From NCBI GenBank assembly GCA_964494475.1, contig CAZBRS010000058.1, positions 1-36,284 on the forward strand: a DNA stretch of 36,284 nt. Direction: 5' to 3'. Source of the stretch: CAZBRS01 sp964494475. Its GTDB lineage: Bacteria > Myxococcota_A > UBA9042 > CAZBRS01. Shown here one piece after another: positions 1 through 7,436 of this stretch. The notes beneath the pieces are model-generated. The model was not told where the DNA came from and ran no database searches. It saw nothing but the letters and a program-made list of their open reading frames with translations. Numbering within the stretch: the first letter of the stretch is position 1; every line of letters begins with the position of its first letter. A program made the position numbers and the translations under genes.

Positions 1-846
1 GTCGCCGAAGCCCGGGGCCTTGACGGCGCACACATTGAGGGTGCCGCGGATCTTGTTGACGACCAGGGTGGCCAGCGCTTCGCCTTCGATGTCTTCGGCG
101 ATGATGACGAAGGGCTTGCCCTGACGCGCGACCTGCGCGAGCACGGGCAGCAGGTCCTTCATGCTGCTGATCTTCTTCTCGTGGATGAGGATCAGCGCGT
201 CCTCGATCACGGCCTCCATGCGGTCGGGGTCGGTCACGAAGTAGGGGCTGATGTAGCCGCGGTCGAACTGCATGCCGTCGACGACCTCGAGGGTCGTCTC
301 GATGCCCTTGGCCTCTTCGACGGTGATGACGCCGTCCTTGCCGACCTTGTCCATCGCGTCGGCGATGTGGTTGCCGATGGTGGTGTCGTTGTTGGCCGAG
401 ATGGTCCCGACCTGGCAGATCTCGGTGCGGCCCTGGACCTTGCTCGACAGCGTCTTCAACTCGGCCACGATCTTCTCGACGGCCTTGTCGATGCCGCGCT
501 TCACTTCCATGGGGTTGTGGCCGGCGGCGACCATCTTGACGCCCTCGGCGAAGATGGCCTGGGCCAGCACGGTCGCGGTCGTGGTGCCGTCGCCGGCGAC
601 GTCGGACGTCTTCGACGCGACTTCCTTGACCATCTTGACGCCGAGCTCGACCATCTTGTCGTCGAACTCGATCTCCTTGGCCACCGTCACGCCGTCCTTG
701 GTGATGGTGGGCGAGCCGAAGCTCTTCTCGATCACGACGTTGCGGCCCTTGGGGCCGAGAGTGGTCGCGACGGCCCTGGCGAGCGCGTTCACGCCCTCCA
801 GGAGCTTGCGACGTGCATCTTCTCCGTACGCCAACTGCTTCGACAT
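1..846 (-). CDS. groEL: Chaperonin GroEL (60 kDa chaperonin), N-terminal part, cut by window edge
   Basis: This is the ATP-driven cytosolic folding chaperonin that forms the double-ring cage with GroES. Reading the minus strand from the ATG at 846 gives 282 codons starting MSKQLAYGEDARRKLLEG, then ATTLGPKGRNVVIEKSFG, and the ATPase signature AGDGTTTATVLA. SANND and a GYISPYFVTD stretch follow before the sequence runs off the left edge, so about half of the usual ~545 residues is present. A GGAGGT ribosome binding site lies just upstream of the start. The upstream neighbour is a divergent amidohydrolase, so no groES precedes this copy; it is a solitary groEL, as found for the second groEL of myxobacteria. 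No CIRCE element is visible. Identity is certain; which paralogue it is remains open. Confidence 0.97.
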   Translation of the reverse strand, partial: MSKQLAYGEDARRKLLEGVNALARAVATTLGPKGRNVVIEKSFGSPTITKDGVTVAKEIEFDDKMVELGVKMVKEVASKTSDVAGDGTTTATVLAQAIFAEGVKMVAAGHNPMEVKRGIDKAVEKIVAELKTLSSKVQGRTEICQVGTISANNDTTIGNHIADAMDKVGKDGVITVEEAKGIETTLEVVDGMQFDRGYISPYFVTDPDRMEAVIEDALILIHEKKISSMKDLLPVLAQVARQGKPFVIIAEDIEGEALATLVVNKIRGTLNVCAVKAPGFGD

Positions 847-884
847 GGGAACCTCCAACGAGTGAGACCGTGAATACGCCGGAT

Positions 885-912
885 GGAATAGGGTCAGGAT
901 TGGCCGGGTCAA
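885..912 (-). promoter_or_regulatory. Probable sigma-70-type promoter of groEL
   Basis: On the minus strand TTGACC (907-912) and TATTCC (885-890) are separated by 16 bases, about 40 bases before the groEL start. A 7-bp inverted repeat (TTGGCCG at 900-906, CGGCCAA at 920-926) brackets the -35 box and could be an operator. Read by eye only. Confidence 0.5.
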
Positions 913-1013
913 GAGGCTTCGGCCAAAAAAAATGCGCGCTCCGCCCCACGCCAGCGCTTGAAAGAGGGGGCCCGCGGGAGCAAGCTCGACCCCCGATTCG
1001 CGTGGAGGACACC

Positions 1014-2750
1014 GTGACGCTCGAGCTCGTGATCCATGGCGGCGAGGTCTACGACGGGCTCGGTCACGTTGCGGTGCGCGCCGACGTCGGCGTGGCCGGC
1101 GGGCGGGTGGTCGCGATCGGCGACCTCTCGCAGGCGCAGGGCGTCCGCCGCATCGACGCGCGCGGCGCCGCGGTCTGCCCCGGCTTCGTCGACGTGCACA
1201 CCCACGCCGACTTCACGGCCGTGCGCCCCGACCACCCCCGGCTGCTCGAGCCCATGCTGCGCCAGGGCGTGACCACGGTGGTGGGCGGCAACTGCGGGGT
1301 GGCGCTGGCGCCCCTCGGGCAGGGCGAGGCCCGCAACGGCCAGATGGCCTTCTACGACTTCTTCCTGGGCGCCGCGCCCGACGGGCTGCCGTGGGAGTCG
1401 TTCGGGGGCATGCTCGACACCCTCGAGCGCCAGGGCACGGTCTTGAACGTGGGCGTGCTGGCCCCGCACTCCATCCTGCGCATGATCGCCATGGGCGACC
1501 GCAACGAGCCCGGGCGCGGCGCCGACCTGGCGGCCATGGAGGGCCTGCTCACCGCCTGCCTCGAGCAGGGCGCGCTCGGCCTCTCGACCGGGCTGCAGTA
1601 CTTCCCCGGCATGTACTCGGACACCGACGAGCTGCTGGCGCTGGCCCGCGTGGTGCGGCGCTTCGGGGGCGTGTTCACGGCGCACCTGCGCTCGTACCTG
1701 TCGACCACGCTGCCCCAGGCCATCGACGAGGTGCTCGAGATCGGACGGCGCGCCGAGGTGCCGGTGCAGCTCTCGCACCTGTTCTGGATTCCCGTGACCC
1801 CCGATCGCCTGGCGCCGCTCATGCACGCGGCCACGCGCGCCCTGAGCCGCCTGCACAGCCGCTGGCCGTTGAACCTGCCGCTCGACGCCGGCGCGAAGCC
1901 CCTGCTCGAGCGCGTCGCGCGTCACCAGGCCCAGGGCTACCCCGTGGGCGTCGACGCCATGCCCACCGCCGCCGGCTTCACGCACCTGATCGCGCTCTTC
2001 CCGCCCTGGATCATCGGCGAGAGCCGCGACGTGGTGCTGCAGCGCCTGGCCGACCCCGAGATCCGCCGGCGCGTGCGCGCCGACATCGAGCAAGGCTCGC
2101 TGGCCTGGCCCCACCGCGAAGGCAACTCGTGGTCGCTGAACCTGCTGAAGGTGCTCGGCTGGGGCGCGGCCTTCGTGATGGCCGTCACCAGCGACAAGAA
2201 CCAGGCGCTCTGCGGGCGCTCGTTCGTCGACATCGCGGCCGAGCGCGGCCAGCACCCCTTCGACGTCATGTGCGACCTGCTGATCGAGGAGCAGGGCCGC
2301 GTGCTCATCTACGAGACGGGCACGCACCCGGGCGACGACTTCGTCGAGCTCGCGCTCCGTGGCACGCTCTGCCACCCCTCGGTCTCCATCGTCACCGACG
2401 CCATCCTCATGGGCTACGGCCAGCCCTCGCACCTCTTCCACGACTGCTACCCGCGCTTCCTGGGAGGGTACGCGAGGGATCGCGGCCTGCTGCCCCTCCG
2501 CGAGGCCATCCGCAAGTGCACCTCGCTGCCCGCCTCGCAGCTGCAGTTGAAGGACCGCGGCACCCTCATCAAGGGCTCCCACGCCGACGTGGTGGTCTTC
2601 GACCCCGCGACGATCGCGAGCCGCTCCACGGTCGCCGACCCCGGACAGACGCCGGTGGGCATCCGCCACGTGCTGGTCAACGGGCACGTGGTGGTGTCGC
2701 CAGAGGGGTTCCACACCGAGAGGTTGGCGGGGGAGGTGCTGCGGGGATAG
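1014..2750 (+). CDS. N-acyl-D-amino-acid deacylase-like amidohydrolase
   Basis: A 578-residue metal-dependent hydrolase of the amidohydrolase superfamily, closest in layout to D-aminoacylase, which removes the acyl group from N-acyl-D-amino acids. An N-terminal beta sandwich precedes the metal motif VHTHADF (His62/His64). NCGVA (Cys94) matches the bridging cysteine of D-aminoacylases. AHLRSY and QLSHL supply two further histidines, and VTDAI offers the catalytic aspartate. The C-terminal strand GSHADVVVFD is typical of the family. The GTG at 1014 was chosen because GGAGG (1004-1008) lies five bases upstream; in-frame starts further upstream would overlap groEL. The gene is followed at 74 bases by the ygeW-like carbamoyltransferase, suggesting a shared catabolic role. 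Substrate is not determinable from sequence; a dihydropyrimidinase-like activity is less likely. Confidence 0.88.
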   Translation: MTLELVIHGGEVYDGLGHVAVRADVGVAGGRVVAIGDLSQAQGVRRIDARGAAVCPGFVDVHTHADFTAVRPDHPRLLEPMLRQGVTTVVGGNCGVALAPLGQGEARNGQMAFYDFFLGAAPDGLPWESFGGMLDTLERQGTVLNVGVLAPHSILRMIAMGDRNEPGRGADLAAMEGLLTACLEQGALGLSTGLQYFPGMYSDTDELLALARVVRRFGGVFTAHLRSYLSTTLPQAIDEVLEIGRRAEVPVQLSHLFWIPVTPDRLAPLMHAATRALSRLHSRWPLNLPLDAGAKPLLERVARHQAQGYPVGVDAMPTAAGFTHLIALFPPWIIGESRDVVLQRLADPEIRRRVRADIEQGSLAWPHREGNSWSLNLLKVLGWGAAFVMAVTSDKNQALCGRSFVDIAAERGQHPFDVMCDLLIEEQGRVLIYETGTHPGDDFVELALRGTLCHPSVSIVTDAILMGYGQPSHLFHDCYPRFLGGYARDRGLLPLREAIRKCTSLPASQLQLKDRGTLIKGSHADVVVFDPATIASRSTVADPGQTPVGIRHVLVNGHVVVSPEGFHTERLAGEVLRG

Positions 2751-2770
2751 CCGAAAGGCCCCCCGCGAAC

Positions 2771-2799
2771 TTGCGCCCCCGGGCCGCTTGGGGTATTTG
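2771..2799 (+). promoter_or_regulatory. Probable promoter of the carbamoyltransferase gene
   Basis: TTGCGC (2771-2776), a 17-base spacer and TATTTG (2794-2799) lie 26 bases before the ATG at 2825. The carbamoyltransferase may therefore be transcribed on its own as well as from upstream. Confidence 0.4.
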
Positions 2800-2824
2800 G
2801 TCGGGCGACCATCTGGAGGCCCCC

Positions 2825-4024
2825 ATGACCCCGAATGCCCACATCGCCGGCATGATCGATCAACTCCGCAGCCTCGGGACGAAGCTGCACGGCCGCGACT
2901 ACCTGCTCACGTGGCTCTGGAACGACGCCGAGGTCCGCGCGCTGGTGCAGACCGCGTCGATCCTCGAGGAGCTGTACAAGGCCAACGTCTCGGCCCGCGT
3001 GTTCGAGAGCGGCCTGGCCGTGTCGAACTTCCGCGACAAGTCCACGCGTACGCGCTTCTCGTTCGCCAGCGCCAGCGACCTGCTCGGCCTCATGCCCACC
3101 GACCTCGACGAGGGCAAGACGCAGATCAGCCACGGCGAGACCGTGCGCGAGACCGCCAACATGATCTCGTTCCTGACCGAGGCCATCGGCATCCGCGACG
3201 ACCTGTTCATCCACGAGGGCCACGCCTACATGAAGCAGGTGGCCGAGGCGGTCGACGACGGCTTCCAGCGCGGCGTGCTGCCCCAGCGCCCCGTGGTCGT
3301 CAACCTGCAGTGCGACAAGGACCACCCCACCCAGTCGATGGCCGATCTCATGCACCTGGCCGGCCTGTACGGCGGCCTCGACAAGCTGCGCGGCAAGCGC
3401 ATCGCCATGACGTGGGCCTACAGCCCCGCGTACGGCAAGCCCCTGAGCGTGCCCCAGGGCATCATCACGCTCCTGACGCGCTTCGGGATGGACGTGGCGC
3501 TCGCGCACCCCAAGGGCTACGACCTGCTCCCCGAGACCCTCGAGATCGCCGCGAAGCACGCCAAGGCCTCGGGCGGCACGTTCACCCACGGGCACGACAT
3601 GGACGAGGCCTTCAAGGGCGCCGACATCGTCTACCCCAAGTCGTGGGCCAGCTTCCAGATCATGGAGCAGCGCGTCGACCTGCTCCGGAAGAACAAGAAG
3701 AACGAGCTCGACGCCCTCGAGAAGACCTGCCTGACCGAGAACGCCACCCACAAGGACTGGGAGTGCGACGAGCGCCGCATGGGCCTCACGAAGGCCGGCC
3801 AGGCCCACTACATGCACTGCCTTCCGGCCGAGATCTCGGGCGAGAACTTCCCCGAGGGCGAGGTGGCGCGCACGGTCTTCGAGCGCTACCGCGTCGAGAC
3901 GTACCAGGAGGCCGGGCACAAGCCCTACGTGATCGCGGCCGCCATGCTGCTCGGCCGCTTCGAGAATCCCTCGGACCTGTTGCAGCGCGTGCTCGAGCGC
4001 AACCGCCCCCGGCGCGGAGTCTGA
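2825..4024 (+). CDS. ygeW: Knotted carbamoyltransferase, YgeW family
   Basis: A 399-residue member of the aspartate/ornithine transcarbamoylase superfamily. It carries the carbamoyl-phosphate loop STRTRFSFAS, the HPTQSMADLMHL motif, the long YgeW-type stretch TWAYSPAYGKPLSVPQG, and the C-terminal HCLPAEISG motif. Resemblance to E. coli YgeW as I recall it is strong over the full length, including DLDEGKTQISHGETVRETAN, so this is YgeW-type rather than argF or argI. YgeW is an orphan knotted transcarbamoylase whose physiological substrate is not settled; 2,3-diaminopropionate carbamoylation has been proposed. The start has GGAGG (2815-2819) five bases upstream. Its neighbour is a D-amino-acid-type deacylase, echoing the hydantoinase/deacylase company of ygeW in enterobacteria. 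Family assignment is firm; the substrate is inferred only. Confidence 0.95.
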   Translation: MTPNAHIAGMIDQLRSLGTKLHGRDYLLTWLWNDAEVRALVQTASILEELYKANVSARVFESGLAVSNFRDKSTRTRFSFASASDLLGLMPTDLDEGKTQISHGETVRETANMISFLTEAIGIRDDLFIHEGHAYMKQVAEAVDDGFQRGVLPQRPVVVNLQCDKDHPTQSMADLMHLAGLYGGLDKLRGKRIAMTWAYSPAYGKPLSVPQGIITLLTRFGMDVALAHPKGYDLLPETLEIAAKHAKASGGTFTHGHDMDEAFKGADIVYPKSWASFQIMEQRVDLLRKNKKNELDALEKTCLTENATHKDWECDERRMGLTKAGQAHYMHCLPAEISGENFPEGEVARTVFERYRVETYQEAGHKPYVIAAAMLLGRFENPSDLLQRVLERNRPRRGV

Positions 4025-4043
4025 CCCTCCCCCTCCGCATTTT

Positions 4044-4072
4044 TTGACGCCTCGCCCCCAAGCCCCAGAATC
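4044..4072 (+). promoter_or_regulatory. Possible promoter of the small HTH-like gene
   Basis: TTGACG (4044-4049), 17 bases, then AGAATC (4067-4072), 30 bases before the ATG at 4103. The -35 is good; the -10 is weak. Confidence 0.35.
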
Positions 4073-4102
4073 GCTCTCAGGCGGGCAGCCTTGGGTGCGA
4101 GC

Positions 4103-4516
4103 ATGCGGGTTCAACACCTCGACACGATCTGGCGTCGGCCGGAGGGCCTCTGGGTCAAGCCGGAGCAACTGGCCGAGAGCATGGGGGTCGACACGGCCCA
4201 CGTGCACGAGCTGACGCGCCGAGGCCTGCTCACGCGCCGCCCCGGCGACGGCGCCCTGCTGGTCGAGGGCTGCGACAGCCCGAGCCACCGCAGCCGCGCC
4301 ACCACCACCGAGAGCGCCACGATCGAGTCGGTGGCCCTGCTGCTCCAGGGCGTGCGCCGCGACCTGCAGGCCGTGCACGCCCGCATCGACCACGCCGTCG
4401 AGAGCGAGGTCAACCGCGTGTTCGCCGAGACCCTGAACGCCGCGCCGCCCCCGGTCCCAAAGACCGCCGGTCAGGAATCACGCTGGTTCGCGTTCCCGTT
4501 CGGAATTTCGCTGTAG
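4103..4516 (+). CDS. Small putative helix-turn-helix protein, function unknown
   Basis: A 137-residue protein starting MRVQHLDTIW. The segment KPEQLAESMGVDTAHVHELT reads like a helix-turn-helix (a MerR- or excisionase-like helix with following wing GLLTRRPGDGALLVEG). A likely coiled-coil helix follows (ESVALLLQGVRRDLQAVHARIDHAVESEV), then a short Pro/aromatic tail. I do not recognise a named family. A TTG at 4091 would add four residues; no strong ribosome binding site distinguishes them. It is convergent with the toxin-antitoxin pair at 4541-5163, with 24 bases between stops. Reading frame quality and a plausible promoter support it, but it could be a transcriptional regulator or a spurious frame in GC-rich DNA. 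Confidence 0.55.
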   Translation: MRVQHLDTIWRRPEGLWVKPEQLAESMGVDTAHVHELTRRGLLTRRPGDGALLVEGCDSPSHRSRATTTESATIESVALLLQGVRRDLQAVHARIDHAVESEVNRVFAETLNAAPPPVPKTAGQESRWFAFPFGISL

Positions 4517-4540
4517 ATTCCATCGCCATCAACAGTAGCG

Positions 4541-4831
4541 CTACCTGTCCCGGCCCCACCGCTCGATGTCGTCGTGCGTGACGACGTCCAGCACGTAGAG
4601 GACAGACCCTTCGGGCCGCAGGATGAGGCGGTCGCCCGAATTGAGGCGGGCCTCCCAGTAGACCTTGCCGGGCAGGATGGGCTTCAGCCTCAACCCGCGG
4701 GGGGTGGGCGCGACGAGCAGTTGTTCGAGCGCCATCTCGCACTGCTCCTGCCGCCGGGCGTCGAGGCGTCGAAAGCTGCGTTCGAAGCGCGCGGTGAGCT
4801 CGAGCCGTTCGATCGGCGCGTGCTCGGTCAT
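4541..4831 (-). CDS. RelE/ParE-superfamily toxin of a type II toxin-antitoxin pair
   Basis: A 96-residue basic protein. It has the RelE/ParE layout: helices LTARFERSFRRLDARRQEQC and ALEQLLVAPTPRGLRLKPI, then beta strands VYWEARLNSGDRLILRPEG and VLYVLDVVTHDDIERW ending in the His-Asp turn common in RelE proteins. Such toxins are ribosome-dependent mRNA endonucleases or gyrase inhibitors; the subfamily cannot be fixed from sequence alone. Its ATG overlaps the stop of the upstream AbrB-type gene by four bases (ATGA), so the two are translationally coupled with the antitoxin first. The antitoxin partner is of an uncommon type for a RelE-like toxin. Confidence 0.83.
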   Translation of the reverse strand: MTEHAPIERLELTARFERSFRRLDARRQEQCEMALEQLLVAPTPRGLRLKPILPGKVYWEARLNSGDRLILRPEGSVLYVLDVVTHDDIERWGRDR

Positions 4832-5163
4832 GGCTGGGCATCTCCGGCGCCCTCGCGCAGGCCGCGAAGGTGGTCCCGCAGCTCGTCGGGGCTTCGCGCG
4901 ACGGTCGTGCGACCGGCCTCGAGATCGGCCTCGGCCTCGGCCACGCGCGCCTGCACCTCAGGGTGCAGGAACCACACCTGGTCGCGGGGAACCAGCGCGG
5001 CGGGCACGATCTCGGCGCGGTGCCGCTCGGACAACGACAGGAACACCACGTCGCCCTCGCCGACCCCAAGGTGCCGCCGAACCGCGTCGGACAACGTGAT
5101 GCGCCCCTTGTCCCCGATGACGACCGGCACCGCTTCTCCTGCTGTCACGCGTCGCCTGGCCAT
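4828..5163 (-). CDS. AbrB/SpoVT-type antitoxin
   Basis: A 111-residue protein with an N-terminal swapped-hairpin AbrB/MazE DNA-binding fold: VVIGDKGRITLSDAVRRHLG followed by VGEGDVVFLSLSE. The C-terminal part (about residues 60-111, EVQARVAEAEADLEAGRTTV) is helical and acidic and would be the segment that wraps the toxin. Family members repress their own promoter by binding palindromes. A clear promoter lies upstream (5193-5221, minus strand), and AGGGAG sits just before the ATG. It is coupled to the RelE-like toxin by a 4-base overlap. AbrB antitoxins more often partner MazF or PIN toxins, so the pairing is noteworthy. Confidence 0.85.
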   Translation of the reverse strand: MARRRVTAGEAVPVVIGDKGRITLSDAVRRHLGVGEGDVVFLSLSERHRAEIVPAALVPRDQVWFLHPEVQARVAEAEADLEAGRTTVARSPDELRDHLRGLREGAGDAQP

Positions 5164-5192
5164 GACTCCCTCTTTCCCTGATTCCCTCTACT

Positions 5193-5221
5193 ACGTTACC
5201 GACCCGGGCCGACCCTGTCAA
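5193..5221 (-). promoter_or_regulatory. Promoter of the AbrB/RelE-type toxin-antitoxin operon
   Basis: On the minus strand a perfect -35 TTGACA (5216-5221) is followed after exactly 17 bases by TAACGT (5193-5198), about 30 bases before the antitoxin ATG at 5163. One of the best promoter matches in the window. Confidence 0.6.
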
Positions 5222-5317
5222 CGCAGGGGGTGATCTCAATCAGAACTAGCCACGTGAGGCGCCAGGAGCAACCCGTCGGCTCCGAGCGCCGGGTTCGAAC
5301 GGCGGGTGCGGCGCACG

Positions 5318-5337
5318 CCGGCCGGTCGTCCGGCCGG
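5318..5337. repeat. Perfect 8-bp GC hairpin upstream of the DUF2079 gene
   Basis: CCGGCCGG (5318-5325), loop TCGT, CCGGCCGG (5330-5337). It abuts the putative -35 box TTGCCT (5338-5343) and has no T-run, so it is more likely an operator or structural element than a terminator. Confidence 0.5.
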
Positions 5338-5366
5338 TTGCCTCGCGGCCGCCGTTGTCCCATACT
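5338..5366 (+). promoter_or_regulatory. Probable promoter of the DUF2079/GH57 operon
   Basis: TTGCCT (5338-5343), 17-base spacer, CATACT (5361-5366), 36 bases before the TTG start at 5403. Confidence 0.4.
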
Positions 5367-5402
5367 GGCGGTCGCCGAACCGGAAGCGCGGAGGGTCACC
5401 GC

Positions 5403-7436
5403 TTGACGCGTGGGCTGCTCTTCATCGTGACGTGCCTGAGCCTCGCCTTCCCGGCCTGCCATCGGCCCGAGGGCTGCTGGGCGGTGCCCGTGCTCGGCCC
5501 CTCGGCCGGGCCGCTGGTCGACGCGCTCACGACGCTCGAGGGCCCGCTGCCGGCAGGGCTCGCCGGGTGGGAACGCACGGCGGCGCGGGTGTCGCGGGAT
5601 CGCGTCGACCTCGAGCTCGCGCGCGGCGACCAGCGCGCGCACCTCGGGCTGGTGCACCCCTCGGCGGCGGCTGCCCCGGGTGGCGTCAAGGGACTCGAGG
5701 CGCCCCGCTCCCGCTTCTTCGCGCTGGACGCGCCCGCGGAGGACGCGACCACGCAGGCCGTCGGCGCCGCGCTGCTGGGGCTCGTGCGCGACCGCGAGGG
5801 GGCCGACCCCTGGACGTGGCTGCCCCGCCCCACCTCGCGGGCCGTGGGCCGCGAGGCCGCGTCGACCGCGGCGACCGACGACGAGCCCTCGACTCCCCGC
5901 GGCGCGCCCTGGGGCCTGCTGGCGGCGGGGCTCGCGGCGCTGGCCCTCGGCCTCGGGGCTGCGCGAGTCTTCGCCAAGCGCGCCGTCGGCGACGCCACCG
6001 GCGCCCGGTGGACCCCGCCCCGGGCCCTGGCCGTGGCGCTCGCTTCGGGGGCGCTCGGCGCGGTGTTCCTGCTGCCCCACCTGCTGCGCTGGCAGGGCCT
6101 CGGCCCCGACTCGTACGACCTGGGAGTCTTCGCGCACGCCTTCTGGAACGCGACCCAGGGGTGCGGCTTCTTCAACTCGCCCGAGGGCCTGGACCACCAG
6201 GCGTGGCACATGAGCCCGGCGCTCTGGGCGCTGGTGCCGGTGTACGCCGCCGTCGGCTCACCCCTGGTGCTGCTGCTCGCGAACGGCGTGGCGCTGGCGC
6301 TGGCGGCGTGGCCGCTGTGGCGACTCGCCCGGGTCGGCCTGGCCCCCGCGGCCGCCCTCGCCGCTGCGGCGCTGGTGCTGGCGCACCCTGCCCTCTCGAG
6401 CCTGAACCACGACTTCCACCCCGTGGCGCTGGCGGTGCCGTTGCTGCTGCTGGGCGTGGTCGGGGCGGTCCGGGGTCGCGCGGGGGTCACGTTGGGGGCG
6501 CTCGCGCTGGCCCTGACCTCTGAGGAGACCGTGGCGCTGCCCGTCGTGGGCCTGGGGCTCTACCTGCTGGCCGGCCGCGGCTCGCGGCGCCTGGGGCTGC
6601 TCGTGACCGCGCTCGGCGCCGCGGCGCTGGTCGTCGCGTTCCTGTGGTGGCTGCCCGCCTTCGGGGGCGACGCGCTCCCCGCCGTGCGGCGCTACGCCTC
6701 GCTCGGCACCTCGTGGGGTGAGCTCCTGGCGGCGCCGTTCGTCCGCCCGGCGCTCTTCTGGGGCCGGCTGTTCTCCGAGGGCTCCCTCGCGTACGTCGTC
6801 AAGCTGCTGGCGCCCCTGGCCTGTCTCCCCTTGCTCGCGCCCCGCGCGTGGCTGGTGCTGCTGCCGCCGCTCCTGCAGGTGCTGCTGGCCGACGGCGACG
6901 CCCTGCGCTCGCTGAACGGCCACTACGAGGCGCTGCTGCTCCCAGGGCTCGCGCTCGCCACCCTGCAGGGCCTGGCGCGGCTCGCTACGTGGGCCGGGGG
7001 CACCGATCGGCCCCCAGACCCCCGGACGGAGCCCGATAGCGCTGCGCGCTACGGGCTCCTGGCGCTCGTGCCGGCGCTGGCCGCGTTGCTGCTCGTGCCC
7101 ATAGCCCACGGCTCGCTCGGTCGCGGGCACTTCTCGGAGCTGCGGGCCCCGAACTCCGCCGACCTCGCCCGCGTGCTGGCCGCCGTGCCACCCGGGGTGG
7201 GCATCGCGGCCCCGGCCCGCCTGCAGGCGCGCCTGGCCGACCGGCCCGTGGCCTCCATCGTCCAGCGCCCCGCCGATCTAGCCTCGAGCGAGGCTCTCTC
7301 CCCCCTCGACGCCGTGCTCTGGCCCACCGCGCTGTGGGCGCACACCGACCCCGACGCGCGCCCGCCGCGCGGCTTCGCGCCGGCGCTGGTCACCCCGAGC
7401 TGTACGCTCTACCTGCGCACCGAGGAGTCGCCATGA
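5403..7436 (+). CDS. DUF2079 polytopic membrane protein (GT-C-like)
   Basis: A 677-residue integral membrane protein. An N-terminal signal-like helix (RGLLFIVTCLSLAFPAC) is followed by a soluble domain of about 150 residues, then many hydrophobic helices. The landmark DSYDLGVFAHAFWNATQG and following HMSPALWALVPVYA match DUF2079, a family resembling GT-C glycosyltransferases that use lipid-linked sugars; the reaction itself is unknown. The TTG at 5403 was chosen because GGAGGG (5390-5395) lies seven bases upstream. The stop overlaps the ATG of the GH57-like gene (ATGA), so both are made together and may act on the same surface glycan. Residues about 537-555 (PPDPRTEPDSAARYGLLALV region) are encoded by a dispersed hairpin repeat also found in metH. 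Confidence 0.82.
   Translation: MTRGLLFIVTCLSLAFPACHRPEGCWAVPVLGPSAGPLVDALTTLEGPLPAGLAGWERTAARVSRDRVDLELARGDQRAHLGLVHPSAAAAPGGVKGLEAPRSRFFALDAPAEDATTQAVGAALLGLVRDREGADPWTWLPRPTSRAVGREAASTAATDDEPSTPRGAPWGLLAAGLAALALGLGAARVFAKRAVGDATGARWTPPRALAVALASGALGAVFLLPHLLRWQGLGPDSYDLGVFAHAFWNATQGCGFFNSPEGLDHQAWHMSPALWALVPVYAAVGSPLVLLLANGVALALAAWPLWRLARVGLAPAAALAAAALVLAHPALSSLNHDFHPVALAVPLLLLGVVGAVRGRAGVTLGALALALTSEETVALPVVGLGLYLLAGRGSRRLGLLVTALGAAALVVAFLWWLPAFGGDALPAVRRYASLGTSWGELLAAPFVRPALFWGRLFSEGSLAYVVKLLAPLACLPLLAPRAWLVLLPPLLQVLLADGDALRSLNGHYEALLLPGLALATLQGLARLATWAGGTDRPPDPRTEPDSAARYGLLALVPALAALLLVPIAHGSLGRGHFSELRAPNSADLARVLAAVPPGVGIAAPARLQARLADRPVASIVQRPADLASSEALSPLDAVLWPTALWAHTDPDARPPRGFAPALVTPSCTLYLRTEESP
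7009..7068. repeat. 60-bp dispersed hairpin element, copy inside the DUF2079 gene
   Basis: Matches 21963-22022 in metH at 55 of 60 positions. The core 7028-7059 folds as GGAGCCCG, bulged A, TAGCGC, loop TGC, GCGCTA, CGGGCTCC. Within this core the two copies differ only in the loop, leaving the stem intact. It is read in the same frame in both genes. Confidence 0.85.

Noticed and set aside
181..873. Plus-strand frames over groEL
   Set aside because: Antisense shadow; the minus strand encodes an unmistakable GroEL.
1391..2824. Extension of the carbamoyltransferase frame upstream through the deacylase gene
   Set aside because: The first ~478 codons are an Arg/Ala-rich shadow; the YgeW start at 2825 has its own ribosome binding site and matches family length.
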